Shown here: positions 33,621-42,334 of the stretch, piece after piece
Position numbering within the stretch: position 1 is the first letter of the stretch
How the letters are laid out: every line of letters begins with the position of its first letter
DNA from: Fangia hongkongensis FSC776 = DSM 21703
Lineage (GTDB): Bacteria > Pseudomonadota > Gammaproteobacteria > Francisellales > Francisellaceae
DNA length: 64,000 bases
Reading direction: 5' to 3'
Assembly: GCF_000379445.1 (NCBI RefSeq)
Contig: NZ_KB902245.1
Location: 1-64,000 of the forward strand
Position numbers and translations under genes: made by a program
Notes under the pieces: model-generated
Databases searched by the model: none
Seen by the model: the letters and a program-made list of their open reading frames with translations, nothing else
Told to the model about the DNA's origin: nothing

Positions 33621-34823
33621 TTATTTTTTCGACTGAATCGCTTTGGCATTTTCTTGATTTTTTAGACTAGTAATTGCCATTTTTAATAGCTCACCAACGG
33701 CATTAATCTGATCTTTTGAACTGAGAATAACCCCTTTATAAATATGATTTTCTGAGAGCTTAATATTAAGCACTGATACCGGCACATCTGATAAGTCAAA
33801 ATCAATATGTTCTTTCTTGCCCCACTTCGTGAATATCTCTTTTACGCTATCACCTTTAAAGGCATAAAAGACCTTATCATTCGTGAGTAGTTGGGCATTT
33901 TCTGTTGTTTTAGCAATAGCGGTTTTATGGGTCTTTGTATTCTGATAGACATGCAGCTCTTTATTGTCTAGCTCAGCAATAAAGGCATTAATAAATTCAC
34001 TGTCTTTAATTTTCTCATCTTCAACCAGATTTTTATTTTTCGTATAGATTGACTCAATATGTTTTTTCTCTGTTTCTGGTATAAATGGAGAAACAACCAA
34101 CAGGTTATCAATAATGCGTGGAGCCACTTTACTCTCTTGTTGCTTCACAGGCTTAATTAGAGGCGCACTATCCATGTCTTTAAGGTGCTTAGGTAGCTTA
34201 TTTTGCGTAAGCTGCCACTTATTAAGAACGTGTTTAATCTTCGCCGTATCTTCTTTTGATAGCTCACCATTTTGTAGTAGCTTTTTCAGTTCATTATCAA
34301 GGTCATCACCTGATTGAGATAGTGCTTGTAAATGCTGATATAGCACCGTATTTTCATTCGCAAGATGATCATAATTTTTTGTTTTTTGTTGATAATCTAA
34401 TGCTAGGTCAGCTCTTTCTTTATTAAGTGCCTTTAAGCCTTCTTGATATGATTGATAACTAACATTATTGCTCGGTGTCACTGAAATAGTGTGCGTGGTG
34501 TTATTAAGATCAAATGAGATTTGATAAGTTTTAGATAAATAACCCAAAATAGATGGGGCATTATTCGCCACTTTATCTGAAGCTTGAATAGAGATTGGCA
34601 TATTGTTCATTTGGTCAAACTTGACAGAGTACCCTGAATAAATACTTTTGAGATAGATATCGAGTGGCATATTAGATACTGTTGCCATTTCATTTCCATT
34701 TGGCGCATCTGATAGTTGAACTTTCTCTGGCTGATAGTCACTGATTGATAAACTAGCATAGCCTGTTGATGCAAGGGCGATGCACATTGCTGTTTTTACT
34801 GTTGTATTAATAATTTTTTGCAT
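33621..34823 (-). CDS. periplasmic protein with secretin-N0-like and TcpQ-like domains
   Basis: 400 residues. The signal peptide ends near STGYA. Residues about 45-115 (MPLDIYLKSIYSGYSVKFDQ onwards) look like a secretin N0/STN fold. A coiled coil fills about 130-190. The C-terminal part (VFYAFKGDSVKEIFTKWGKK, about 320-395) resembles TcpQ, and is similar to the PilL/TcpQ-like protein at 48940-49605. TcpQ helps a secretin assemble; here the gene lies in the T4BSS operon beside dotG/dotH, so it may serve the conjugation core. Confidence 0.6.
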   Translation of the reverse strand: MQKIINTTVKTAMCIALASTGYASLSISDYQPEKVQLSDAPNGNEMATVSNMPLDIYLKSIYSGYSVKFDQMNNMPISIQASDKVANNAPSILGYLSKTYQISFDLNNTTHTISVTPSNNVSYQSYQEGLKALNKERADLALDYQQKTKNYDHLANENTVLYQHLQALSQSGDDLDNELKKLLQNGELSKEDTAKIKHVLNKWQLTQNKLPKHLKDMDSAPLIKPVKQQESKVAPRIIDNLLVVSPFIPETEKKHIESIYTKNKNLVEDEKIKDSEFINAFIAELDNKELHVYQNTKTHKTAIAKTTENAQLLTNDKVFYAFKGDSVKEIFTKWGKKEHIDFDLSDVPVSVLNIKLSENHIYKGVILSSKDQINAVGELLKMAITSLKNQENAKAIQSKK

Positions 34824-34825
34824 GA

Positions 34826-35926
34826 CTATGCCCCCTTTTGAACCTTTGTTAATCCCAATTGATTTAATAATCCAAATGTCGTTGAGAAGCCGGAGGTCAT
34901 ATATCCATTAGAGGCGACAATGGTAGGTGTTCCTGTAACACTGAAACCTTCAGCAAAGGACAAATTATCTTTTATCTTAACCTGACAGTTATCTCTTTCT
35001 TTTAAATCACTTGGTAAGCGATGGTATTGATACAAATACTCAGTCGTCTTTGTTGGGTTCACGGCACATAGTGCCTGCTGCATATTTTTGACAACTTCTT
35101 CCTTTCTTGGATCTCGTGGCATCAATATATAATTGACGTTATAGCCTTCATTTAATAGCGATTTTAGGTGCTTATGAAAGTCTTGACAGTGCGCACAGCT
35201 ATAATCAGTAAATACTGTCAAAGTTGCGATTGGATCCGCTTTTTCTGTTTTAAAATAAATAAGGTTATTCGGGTAATTTTTATCAATGTACTTTAATACC
35301 GCTTTTCTGCCAGCTCTTTTTTTAGCTTGTAATTGCTCTTGGTTTACTACCGGAGAAGGCGACTTTGTTGTCTGTACTTGGCTGTTACTATTAATATGTG
35401 ATTTAATTTCAGCTAACTGTGTAGTTGTTACAAAAGCGCCCATCAAGGCATAAGGCGTATCAAGAACATTTTTATTTGTCACGATGGTGATATCCCCTGC
35501 TTTAAAATAATACATGCCACCATCTTGGTTATACGCGGTGACAGTGTAACCGGTGCTTTCATGTATTACTTTTTTCAACATCTCGATGTTAGTGAGGTCA
35601 CTATGATCATAATTAATTAACATGACTTTTTTAGCGCCCATTAACACGTTTCCTTTTCCATCTACAAATAGCGTTCCGGCATTACTTTCAACCTCCTTGT
35701 AATCGCCTATCTGTGAGTTGTGAATATCAAACACGACTAAATTTGGTATAGCGTCTTTAATCGGTGAAAGTAGCTGAGCATCATTGATGCTATTGGTAAT
35801 TTTCTTGGTGTTAGATGCGCTTTTTATAATTTCATTTTGTGATGGCGCTGGATACCCTGTTGCAAAAGCGCCTATTGCAAATGTTGATAGTATGAGTGTT
35901 GATAGTATTTTTTTTGTGTTGATCAT
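34826..35926 (-). CDS. periplasmic disulfide isomerase, DsbC/TrbB-like
   Basis: 366 residues from the ATG at 35924-35926 (MINTKKILSTLILSTFAIGA), preceded by GGAGAG. After the signal peptide a first domain runs to about 220. The thioredoxin domain then holds FTDYSCAHCQDFHKHL with the CAHC active site and, later, TGTPTIVASNGY with the cis-proline. DsbC/DsbG and IncI TrbB use this arrangement to form or reshuffle disulfides. The many paired-cysteine proteins of the tra operons are likely clients. It starts 18 bp after the dotG-like gene. Confidence 0.85.
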   Translation of the reverse strand: MINTKKILSTLILSTFAIGAFATGYPAPSQNEIIKSASNTKKITNSINDAQLLSPIKDAIPNLVVFDIHNSQIGDYKEVESNAGTLFVDGKGNVLMGAKKVMLINYDHSDLTNIEMLKKVIHESTGYTVTAYNQDGGMYYFKAGDITIVTNKNVLDTPYALMGAFVTTTQLAEIKSHINSNSQVQTTKSPSPVVNQEQLQAKKRAGRKAVLKYIDKNYPNNLIYFKTEKADPIATLTVFTDYSCAHCQDFHKHLKSLLNEGYNVNYILMPRDPRKEEVVKNMQQALCAVNPTKTTEYLYQYHRLPSDLKERDNCQVKIKDNLSFAEGFSVTGTPTIVASNGYMTSGFSTTFGLLNQLGLTKVQKGA

Positions 35927-35943
35927 GTAGCTCTCCATATTGA

Positions 35944-37152
35944 TTAATTGCTATGTGTTTGTCTGTTAGATGAATGGGTAAATTCGACTGTATTTGTGAA
36001 CAATACCCCTATTGCATGACCTGCATTAACGGTCACGGTTGATGGGCGATTCCACATCGCTTTAAAGGTGGGTTCCAGTTGACTGGATAGATCCCCTGCT
36101 GCACCACCTGCAAAGCCAATTGCTAGTTGCTTGCTATCAGGTTTAGATCCATACTGTGTTGATCCTCCCCCTTCTGTAAGAATGACGTTTTGATTGGTGC
36201 CTTCGTATTGTTTTGCTAAGCCTTTGACACCGCCTAAGAATGAACCAACAATACTGCCGCCAATACGTTGAAACCAGTGGTTATCAATATCATCATATAG
36301 GTTCGGTTGATAATCGGCATTGGTAGCAATTGCACTAATAGCGTACTCCTGAGATTTATATATCATTTTGTTAAATGTAATAGATATACCCTTTGCCCAC
36401 TCATTATCCGTTGCAAATTGACCTAGTAGATATGCCCCTCGATACATGCCAATCTCTATCTTAGCGACAACTGGTGTATTCTTAAAATCAGAGTTAACAG
36501 TGTTAACGATGAGTGCATATAATGTCGTGCCAGCAAGAATTTTTTGTATAGGGGTGTTCTCTACAGGTGGCTTTATGATTGCTTTCATTGACGTGCTGTA
36601 ATAGTCCGCTGTGGTGACTGTAATAGGCTGTGTCTTTTGCTGATCTAGAGTTTGTTTATCTTCACTAGAGATGTTTTTTAACGCATCTTTAAATGCTTTG
36701 GATAACTCAACCGTGCCATCACCATCCTCTTTTTTCTGAACATCATTACTCATATGATTATGTTGCTTTTGTTGTTGATTTCTTTGCTTTAGCCGCTCGC
36801 TAAAACTTTCAGGTTTTTTGTACGCATCCATCACACGGGGCGGTTGTTTTTTTGTCGGTTCAATAGCATTAATTGAACCAATCACAATATGTGATCTACC
36901 CTCTTTTGCTGCCATAGCTGCTTGTTTTTGTTCAAACTCTTCACGATTGTTTTTAACATACGCTGAATTAACATAGTCACTTTGCGATTGCTGCGCACGG
37001 GAGTTAATGGTTGTAAAATCCCCTATGTTTTTATCGGATGAAAAATACATATAGGCAAAAACAGCAAGAATAATCATCAAAACCGCCAAAATAAATGACA
37101 GAGTAAACTGCCAGTTTCGTGCTTTGACTCTCTGATTGTGCTTTGACTTCAT
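35944..37152 (-). CDS. DotG/IcmE/TraO-like core protein
   Basis: 402 residues. One N-terminal membrane helix (FTLSFILAVLMIILAVFAYM), a long polar linker rich in Gln and Lys (about 60-190), then a VirB10-like C-terminal domain with GTTLYALIVNTVNSD, KIEIGMYRGAYLLGQF and GGSIVGSFLGGVKG. DotG spans both membranes and links the inner ATPases to the outer ring. The usual pentapeptide repeats of long DotG proteins are absent, as in plasmid TraO. Overlaps the dotH-like gene by 4 bp. Confidence 0.87.
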   Translation of the reverse strand: MKSKHNQRVKARNWQFTLSFILAVLMIILAVFAYMYFSSDKNIGDFTTINSRAQQSQSDYVNSAYVKNNREEFEQKQAAMAAKEGRSHIVIGSINAIEPTKKQPPRVMDAYKKPESFSERLKQRNQQQKQHNHMSNDVQKKEDGDGTVELSKAFKDALKNISSEDKQTLDQQKTQPITVTTADYYSTSMKAIIKPPVENTPIQKILAGTTLYALIVNTVNSDFKNTPVVAKIEIGMYRGAYLLGQFATDNEWAKGISITFNKMIYKSQEYAISAIATNADYQPNLYDDIDNHWFQRIGGSIVGSFLGGVKGLAKQYEGTNQNVILTEGGGSTQYGSKPDSKQLAIGFAGGAAGDLSSQLEPTFKAMWNRPSTVTVNAGHAIGVLFTNTVEFTHSSNRQTHSN

Positions 37153-38276
37153 TCCATGCCCCCTTGCCCATTCATAGTATTTTCTCCGTATTGGTGTTGA
37201 ATTTCTGCATTAGTTAAGATTTTGATTGGTTCTTCAATAGCGGCGCTTAATAATCTCCCATGCTCAGATACATTGATAATATGAGAGGTGGCAAGGATTT
37301 TATACACACTGAAACCAGTTGAAGTTTTAGCTCGGGTAATATACGCCGGTGACATCAATTCAGCTTTGGTTCTAAGATAAAAATAACGCCCTAACTTCCA
37401 TACCTCAGAATTAGATAAACTGATATTAAAGCGTAAAGCCCCTTTAGGTGGCGTGCCATTTAAGAACATCATAATCTCATTGCTGGGTCTATCATAACTC
37501 ACCCCTGTGATAGAGGTTTGTGCCAAAGATGCAGCTGTTAACCCGTCCACGGTGATATCCGATTGATAGTTATATTCTTTTGCACTGCTCTCAAGTACTA
37601 AATAGATTGGGTTTGCTTTACCAATGAGGTACACAACCACACTTCCATTAGCAAAATCTGCTTGCCCTCTTATGGTTAATGAATTCAGCATATACGCCGG
37701 TATAGCGTTTTCTTTTTCCGTTTTTTCTGTGTTGGGCACATTGCTTTTATCCTGAGTAAATTGCGTGTATTTACTACTTTGGTTACTTGATCTATTTAAA
37801 CTACCCTTTGCTCTTTGAGAGACGTTAAATGCTTGAGGGTCACTGACCTCATAACTTTGAATCGGGTAAGGATTCCCAGCACGATCAACAAAGCTAATGG
37901 TAGATAACTGACTTTTGCCTATATAGATCGTTGGGGGGTTATCTTCACTGTAAATAAGTGTTTGGCGTACTCTTTTAAGTGGTTTTGTTTGAAATTTAGC
38001 AGCTTCAATTTGATACTTTAGCGTTTTTAATGCTTTGATTTGAGTAGGGGTTAATTGATCTTTATCTTTTAACCCTGATATCAAATAGGCATAATATCTT
38101 TCATCTTCATTTTTTTTAAATTCCTCATATTTTTCGCGATACGAATTTGATGACTTAGCCGTATCATCGTGTGGTTGAGTGTCACTTGAGGCGTTATCTT
38201 CCATAGCATAACTAAAGCTATACGCGACAATAAGAAAGATTAACAACAGTGAGCCAATTATATTTCTAATAACCAT
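37149..38276 (-). CDS. DotH/IcmK/TraN-like outer-membrane core protein
   Basis: 375 residues. A signal peptide (LLLIFLIVAYSFSYA) is followed by a charged helix, then the DotH pattern TIYIGKSQLSTISFVDRAGN, PYPIQSYEV, then LTIRGQADFANGSVVVYLIG and a C-terminal domain with LLSAAIEEP near the end. DotH forms the outer-membrane pore ring with the DotC- and DotD-like proteins. The order dotI-dotH-dotG is conserved in T4BSSs and present here. Overlaps the dotI-like gene upstream by 11 bp. Confidence 0.87.
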   Translation of the reverse strand: MVIRNIIGSLLLIFLIVAYSFSYAMEDNASSDTQPHDDTAKSSNSYREKYEEFKKNEDERYYAYLISGLKDKDQLTPTQIKALKTLKYQIEAAKFQTKPLKRVRQTLIYSEDNPPTIYIGKSQLSTISFVDRAGNPYPIQSYEVSDPQAFNVSQRAKGSLNRSSNQSSKYTQFTQDKSNVPNTEKTEKENAIPAYMLNSLTIRGQADFANGSVVVYLIGKANPIYLVLESSAKEYNYQSDITVDGLTAASLAQTSITGVSYDRPSNEIMMFLNGTPPKGALRFNISLSNSEVWKLGRYFYLRTKAELMSPAYITRAKTSTGFSVYKILATSHIINVSEHGRLLSAAIEEPIKILTNAEIQHQYGENTMNGQGGME

Positions 38277-38961
38277 ATTTGCTCCCCACGTCTTTAAAGT
38301 TCCCTAAAAAGACAGAAATGACAGACAACTCATTCGGGGCGCCCATAAATGGTGTTTTGACAATTCTGATTTGTAAATCTCCGGATGTCTTACTTTCAGA
38401 GCTTGAATTACGCCCATATAAAGTAAACCCTGTGAAGGTAATCTGCCACGCGTAGACTTTTTGTCCATTATCAGTAATGAGCGCCGTTTTAACGACCGGC
38501 GTACCAAGCTTTTCAACACTATACATCCAGCCTGATTTTAAATTCTCAAGAATACCGGATTGATCCAATGTGTCTTTGACATCGCGAATGTGGTCACGAT
38601 AATGAAAATCTAAACTAAAAAGCTCTTTATACTGATGTTTATACGTATTCGGTGTAACTGAAAACATTTGATATACCACGTCCGTTGCATAATCAATAAT
38701 TTCATCTTGTGTAAAGGGCTGTGGTACTGTCAGTGGGTTAACTTGTTCAAACTGACCTTGTTTGTTCAGCGAGAAGTAATAGACCCAGTTATTGCTTTGT
38801 CTTAAGGATCCATTTAGCCATAGCATATATAAAATGCTAACAATCATGACAACAATATAACGCTTTAGAAATACCCCTTTTCGGTGTTCTAATGCACATC
38901 GTTGCATAACAAGGTTATGCTGTTTAGCTTTGTGCTTTTTGTTGAATAAAAATCTCAGCAT
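38266..38961 (-). CDS. DotI/DotJ-like inner-membrane protein (second copy)
   Basis: 231 residues from the ATG at 38959-38961 (GGGG at good spacing). One membrane helix (VVMIVSILYMLWLNGSL, about 37-53), then a periplasmic DotI-type domain with VPQPFTQDEIIDYATD and a central SGWMYSVEKLG. Its order and fold match the upstream protein, with low identity. DotI and DotJ make an inner-membrane complex in Legionella, and this pair may be the plasmid counterpart. Confidence 0.7.
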   Translation of the reverse strand: MLRFLFNKKHKAKQHNLVMQRCALEHRKGVFLKRYIVVMIVSILYMLWLNGSLRQSNNWVYYFSLNKQGQFEQVNPLTVPQPFTQDEIIDYATDVVYQMFSVTPNTYKHQYKELFSLDFHYRDHIRDVKDTLDQSGILENLKSGWMYSVEKLGTPVVKTALITDNGQKVYAWQITFTGFTLYGRNSSSESKTSGDLQIRIVKTPFMGAPNELSVISVFLGNFKDVGSKYGY

Positions 38962-38962
38962 A

Positions 38963-39706
38963 TCAACCCCGATCATTGTTTATTTTGATCCACGAGATTT
39001 GTAGACCGTAATTATTGCGTGTGGTATTGGTTCTGGTGATACCCATTTGCAGCTTGATATTGGCATTTTTTGTTGTGCGTCCGTTATTAATACTCAATAT
39101 CGCTGGTACTTGAATTTGCCATTCATTAGTCTTTTTGCCGTATCTCATCCCATTTTCAATGATAAAAGAGGACTCAACTGAGATATTTAAAAACTGCTTT
39201 TGCGAGACAAGATTGGGCAAGTATTCTTTTTTTAGAATTTCACGTATATCACTTGCTGCATTTGAGGTGAAATAGCGCGGTAACTCCTTATTCAACACAT
39301 ATTGATAATTATTAAAATCAAAGGTGAAAACGGTAGGGATGGCAGTCGTGATAAATTGCTGAATCGATGCGTTAGATAAAACATTAGCATCATTACCGAT
39401 GTTATGAATTTGTGTCACTTGTCCATTAGCGTCAGTTGCGAAAAACTTTACATCCGGTCGAGAAGTGGCAAGGGTGACCACCACATAAGACAGCACAAGA
39501 ATTATGGCAATAAATATCCATGTCAGCGTTTCAAAAAATAGAAAATAGCTCTTATCAGCGATAATATCCGCGCTATTATATTCCTTTTGGTAGGTGGCTT
39601 TATTACGAGCCAGCTCTTCACGAGTAACCTCTTTAAATGAGGTTGATTCACTTTCGCCTGTATCTTGTTTTTTCTTGTTTCTCAACTGTCTTATTTTTGC
39701 AAACAT
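38963..39706 (-). CDS. DotI/IcmL/TraM-like inner-membrane protein
   Basis: 247 residues: a charged cytoplasmic N-terminus (KEVTREELARNKATYQKEYN), one membrane helix (WIFIAIILVLSYVVVTLA, about 69-86), and a periplasmic domain with IQQFITTAIPTVFTFDFNNY and a C-terminal LQISWIKIN. This agrees with DotI/IcmL/TraM. First of the dotI-dotH-dotG run; preceded by the helix-turn-helix gene at 39716-40015 by 9 bp. Confidence 0.85.
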   Translation of the reverse strand: MFAKIRQLRNKKKQDTGESESTSFKEVTREELARNKATYQKEYNSADIIADKSYFLFFETLTWIFIAIILVLSYVVVTLATSRPDVKFFATDANGQVTQIHNIGNDANVLSNASIQQFITTAIPTVFTFDFNNYQYVLNKELPRYFTSNAASDIREILKKEYLPNLVSQKQFLNISVESSFIIENGMRYGKKTNEWQIQVPAILSINNGRTTKNANIKLQMGITRTNTTRNNYGLQISWIKINNDRG

Positions 39707-39715
39707 TGTAACCTC

Positions 39716-40015
39716 TTACCACCTGCGACTGAGTACATTAAATAAATTGATCTTCTTTGCTTTAAATAGTTCAATGAAATGGTGTTCTTTTTTTGGAGCT
39801 GTATTAGATTTTGGATGGAATCTTTGACCACCATGCATTGTTATTGCATATTTAGCGCACCAGTATCTGACCGTTGAGTAATGAAAGCCAGTTGACTCAG
39901 AAATCTCGCGAATACTCATTTTTTGATTCCTAAAATCAATCAATATATCCAATAAATGCTTTTGATATTTTTTCTCCAATTGCTCCTTAAAAGGAATCTC
40001 ATATCGATTTGCCAT
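39716..40015 (-). CDS. helix-turn-helix protein, paralogue of 52216-52527
   Basis: 99 residues. A helix-turn-helix is plain in MSIREISESTGFHYSTVRYW (about 33-52). The C-terminus KAKKINLFNVLSRRW is almost the same as KAKAINLGNCLSRKWG in the paralogue, and both begin MAN-x-Y. No family name is certain; the pattern resembles small resolvase/transposase-type HTH regulators. It stands between pilV and the dotI-like gene, so it may set expression at the boundary of the pilus and transfer genes. A strong GAGGGGG precedes the ATG. Confidence 0.7.
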   Translation of the reverse strand: MANRYEIPFKEQLEKKYQKHLLDILIDFRNQKMSIREISESTGFHYSTVRYWCAKYAITMHGGQRFHPKSNTAPKKEHHFIELFKAKKINLFNVLSRRW

Positions 40016-40169
40016 TACTTCCCCCTCCCCTCATCTTGTAATCATTTTTATGCCATTATTTTTTCTTTAGGCAATAAATACCCTACCCATTCCTACTGAG
40101 TTCTTTTAAATCTTCATGTCTGATATTCGTTTAGGGTTAACTTGTATTTATCTTCATTATTCCCCCTCC

Positions 40170-41708
40170 TTAAAATGGATAATATGACCAGCCAACATAT
40201 ATCATTCCTGGTTTATAACCTGGTGCGCCAGACGAGTAGATATTCACATCAAAGTTGGTATAGGTCGTATTGGGCGAACCAGTAAACTCATATTGATACA
40301 TCATATATCCTGTTATCATGAACTGAATACTTCTTAATATACTTCCATTAACGGATAAGCGCAGATAGTTTGCATAAATATACATTCCACTCGTGGATGA
40401 TCCATATACCGTAATCAAAGCATGCCCAGTCATCCCAGTGGTGACATTAAAATATAACTGTCTTGTAGGTGAGAGTGCAAAACCAGAATAATATGGCTTA
40501 TTTGCATTTTCTAATAATGTCGATAGTTTCTGATCCTGCATTGAATGAATCACCATATCATTTACAATGACATTTGCTGTTCCCTTTGTGCCAGATTGAT
40601 TCCCCAAATACACAGTACCTTTATCTTTATTGATATTGGTTGTATTAGAATTAATATTCGTTGTCGCTGAATTGAGATTAGTTGTTGTCACATTATTGGT
40701 AAAAGTTGTTCCAGTAAAAACAATCTGACTTGGGTCTATTGTCACTTGTTGAGAACCGCTTGCCACAACACTTTGTGCGTTCCCGACTAGTTTGGCGACA
40801 TTACCACCCACATAGGCTTGATTCGTTGCAGTTGCCTCAAAGTTATTGCTTGCACTATTTAAAATATTGCTGGCAATGCTCTGCATTTGCGCATTACTTT
40901 GAATTTGAAGATTATTCGCATTGCTAATGACAGCGGTACCACTGTTATTCATTTTGATATTCGATACATCCTGAATTTCACGCGCATTCACGGGCTTGGT
41001 ATTATCAAAAGCTAGGTTCGCTTCCATTTTATTACACCCATCAATACAAAGCCATTTGCTGTTCGTACCCGTTACGCTGACATCAACTGTAATTGATGCG
41101 TTATCTTTGTCATAGTGATAGACACTAACGCCTTGATACAAAGCATTTTTATCACTGCCCATTCTCGCTTCAGCGGTATTAATGGCAACAGACCCTAAAT
41201 AAGGTGAATTAACAAAGTTATTACCTTCTTTATCGGTAATATGATTAATACGTATGGTGGCTGTTCGTTTATCTGAGGTCATATCTGTAATTTCAGTCAC
41301 AGGATCATTTCGCATTAATGTATTTTGAAAACGCATGAAACTAAACTCACAAGGCAAATAATCCCCGTTTGCAGTTCCTTGATTGCCTCCAGCACACGTT
41401 GTGTTTTTTAAGAATGCTAAACTCTGATAGGTGCCAACAGCCAGTGTGCTGTCATTTGACATACGGTCTTGTACGGCTGAAACATACTCAGCTATCTGAT
41501 TGCCAAGACGTTTTGCATTATCCGCCTTAGCATCCATATTTTGACGCCAATAATAGGTTACCGCAATGATTGATATCAAGGCTAAGGCAACCATCAAAGA
41601 CATGAGTATAAACCCTTGCTGTTTTTTGAGAGTTCTTGATGCATCAACACAGGGTTTATTCAGCGTATTTTTCTCACAAGAGTCAATTGTCAAATTTAAA
41701 CGACCCAT
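40170..41708 (-). CDS. PilV-like minor pilin (tip adhesin type)
   Basis: 512 residues. Prepilin-type N-terminus: basic leader ending KKQQG, then FILMSLMVALALISIIAVTY. Residue +5 is Ser/Met rather than the usual Glu. A long Asn/Thr/Ser-rich region follows (about 230-390, with an NINSNTTNIN repeat), then a C-terminal beta domain. In IncI plasmids PilV is the tip adhesin whose C-terminus is switched by a shufflon; no inverted sfx-like repeats or alternate C-termini are seen next to this gene. It is last in the pilus operon. Confidence 0.8.
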   Translation of the reverse strand: MGRLNLTIDSCEKNTLNKPCVDASRTLKKQQGFILMSLMVALALISIIAVTYYWRQNMDAKADNAKRLGNQIAEYVSAVQDRMSNDSTLAVGTYQSLAFLKNTTCAGGNQGTANGDYLPCEFSFMRFQNTLMRNDPVTEITDMTSDKRTATIRINHITDKEGNNFVNSPYLGSVAINTAEARMGSDKNALYQGVSVYHYDKDNASITVDVSVTGTNSKWLCIDGCNKMEANLAFDNTKPVNAREIQDVSNIKMNNSGTAVISNANNLQIQSNAQMQSIASNILNSASNNFEATATNQAYVGGNVAKLVGNAQSVVASGSQQVTIDPSQIVFTGTTFTNNVTTTNLNSATTNINSNTTNINKDKGTVYLGNQSGTKGTANVIVNDMVIHSMQDQKLSTLLENANKPYYSGFALSPTRQLYFNVTTGMTGHALITVYGSSTSGMYIYANYLRLSVNGSILRSIQFMITGYMMYQYEFTGSPNTTYTNFDVNIYSSGAPGYKPGMIYVGWSYYPF

Positions 41709-41724
41709 CTTTTTGCCCTTCCAA

Positions 41725-42306
41725 CTAATTAAATGTTAATGCAAGATTAGAGTTACCACCTGATCCACCATCACAAGCGGTGTTAAGTGCTGTCGCATTT
41801 TGAACGACATTACTATTTGCTGAGACAGCAGCAGCAACACCATTTAGAAATTGTGAACCTATCGTGCGACAGTTGTCATTCGGGATTTCATTCAACGTTA
41901 AGGTGAACTGAGTGTTATTTGTTCCTGTTGGTGCAACAGTAATGGTTGAGTTGTTATTACTGTTATACCAAGGGGTGCCGATAATACTATTGCCACCGTT
42001 ACTGTAGATCATATTCTTAGGGGCAAGTGTTACAATGTCATTATTAGCAATGGTTGAGTAATCACCACCACTATTGGCAAACATGGAATCCACGCCTTGA
42101 TAAATCATGTTGATTGCATCAACGGTTTTTGAACTTTTTACATCTGATCGTACAGTCATACTTTTTATGAAGATAAAAGCAACGATTCCAGCAATAATGC
42201 CAATCACAATCAGTAGCTCAACCATGGTTAATCCACGCTCAGACTTTAAGGGATCACATTTTTTTCCAGCTAGGCGCTTTATACTTGGTTTATTTAATTC
42301 ACTCAT
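41725..42306 (-). CDS. PilS-like major prepilin
   Basis: 193 residues. Leader ends KSERG, followed by LTMVELLIVIGIIAGIVAFI, with Glu at +5 as in type IV prepilins. The soluble part is Asn/Thr-rich with two cysteines (DNCRT, NTACDGG) that likely form the D-loop disulfide. It should be processed by the peptidase at 196-957 and assembled into the thin pilus used for mating in liquid. Located between pilR and pilV, as in R64. Confidence 0.88.
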   Translation of the reverse strand: MSELNKPSIKRLAGKKCDPLKSERGLTMVELLIVIGIIAGIVAFIFIKSMTVRSDVKSSKTVDAINMIYQGVDSMFANSGGDYSTIANNDIVTLAPKNMIYSNGGNSIIGTPWYNSNNNSTITVAPTGTNNTQFTLTLNEIPNDNCRTIGSQFLNGVAAAVSANSNVVQNATALNTACDGGSGGNSNLALTFN

Positions 42307-42334
42307 TTCTTTCTCCTTCTAAATAATGAAATGG

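Noticed and set aside
40016-40169. Shufflon segments behind pilV
   Set aside because: Only 154 bp, containing the HTH gene's ribosome binding site and no inverted repeats of the sfx kind.
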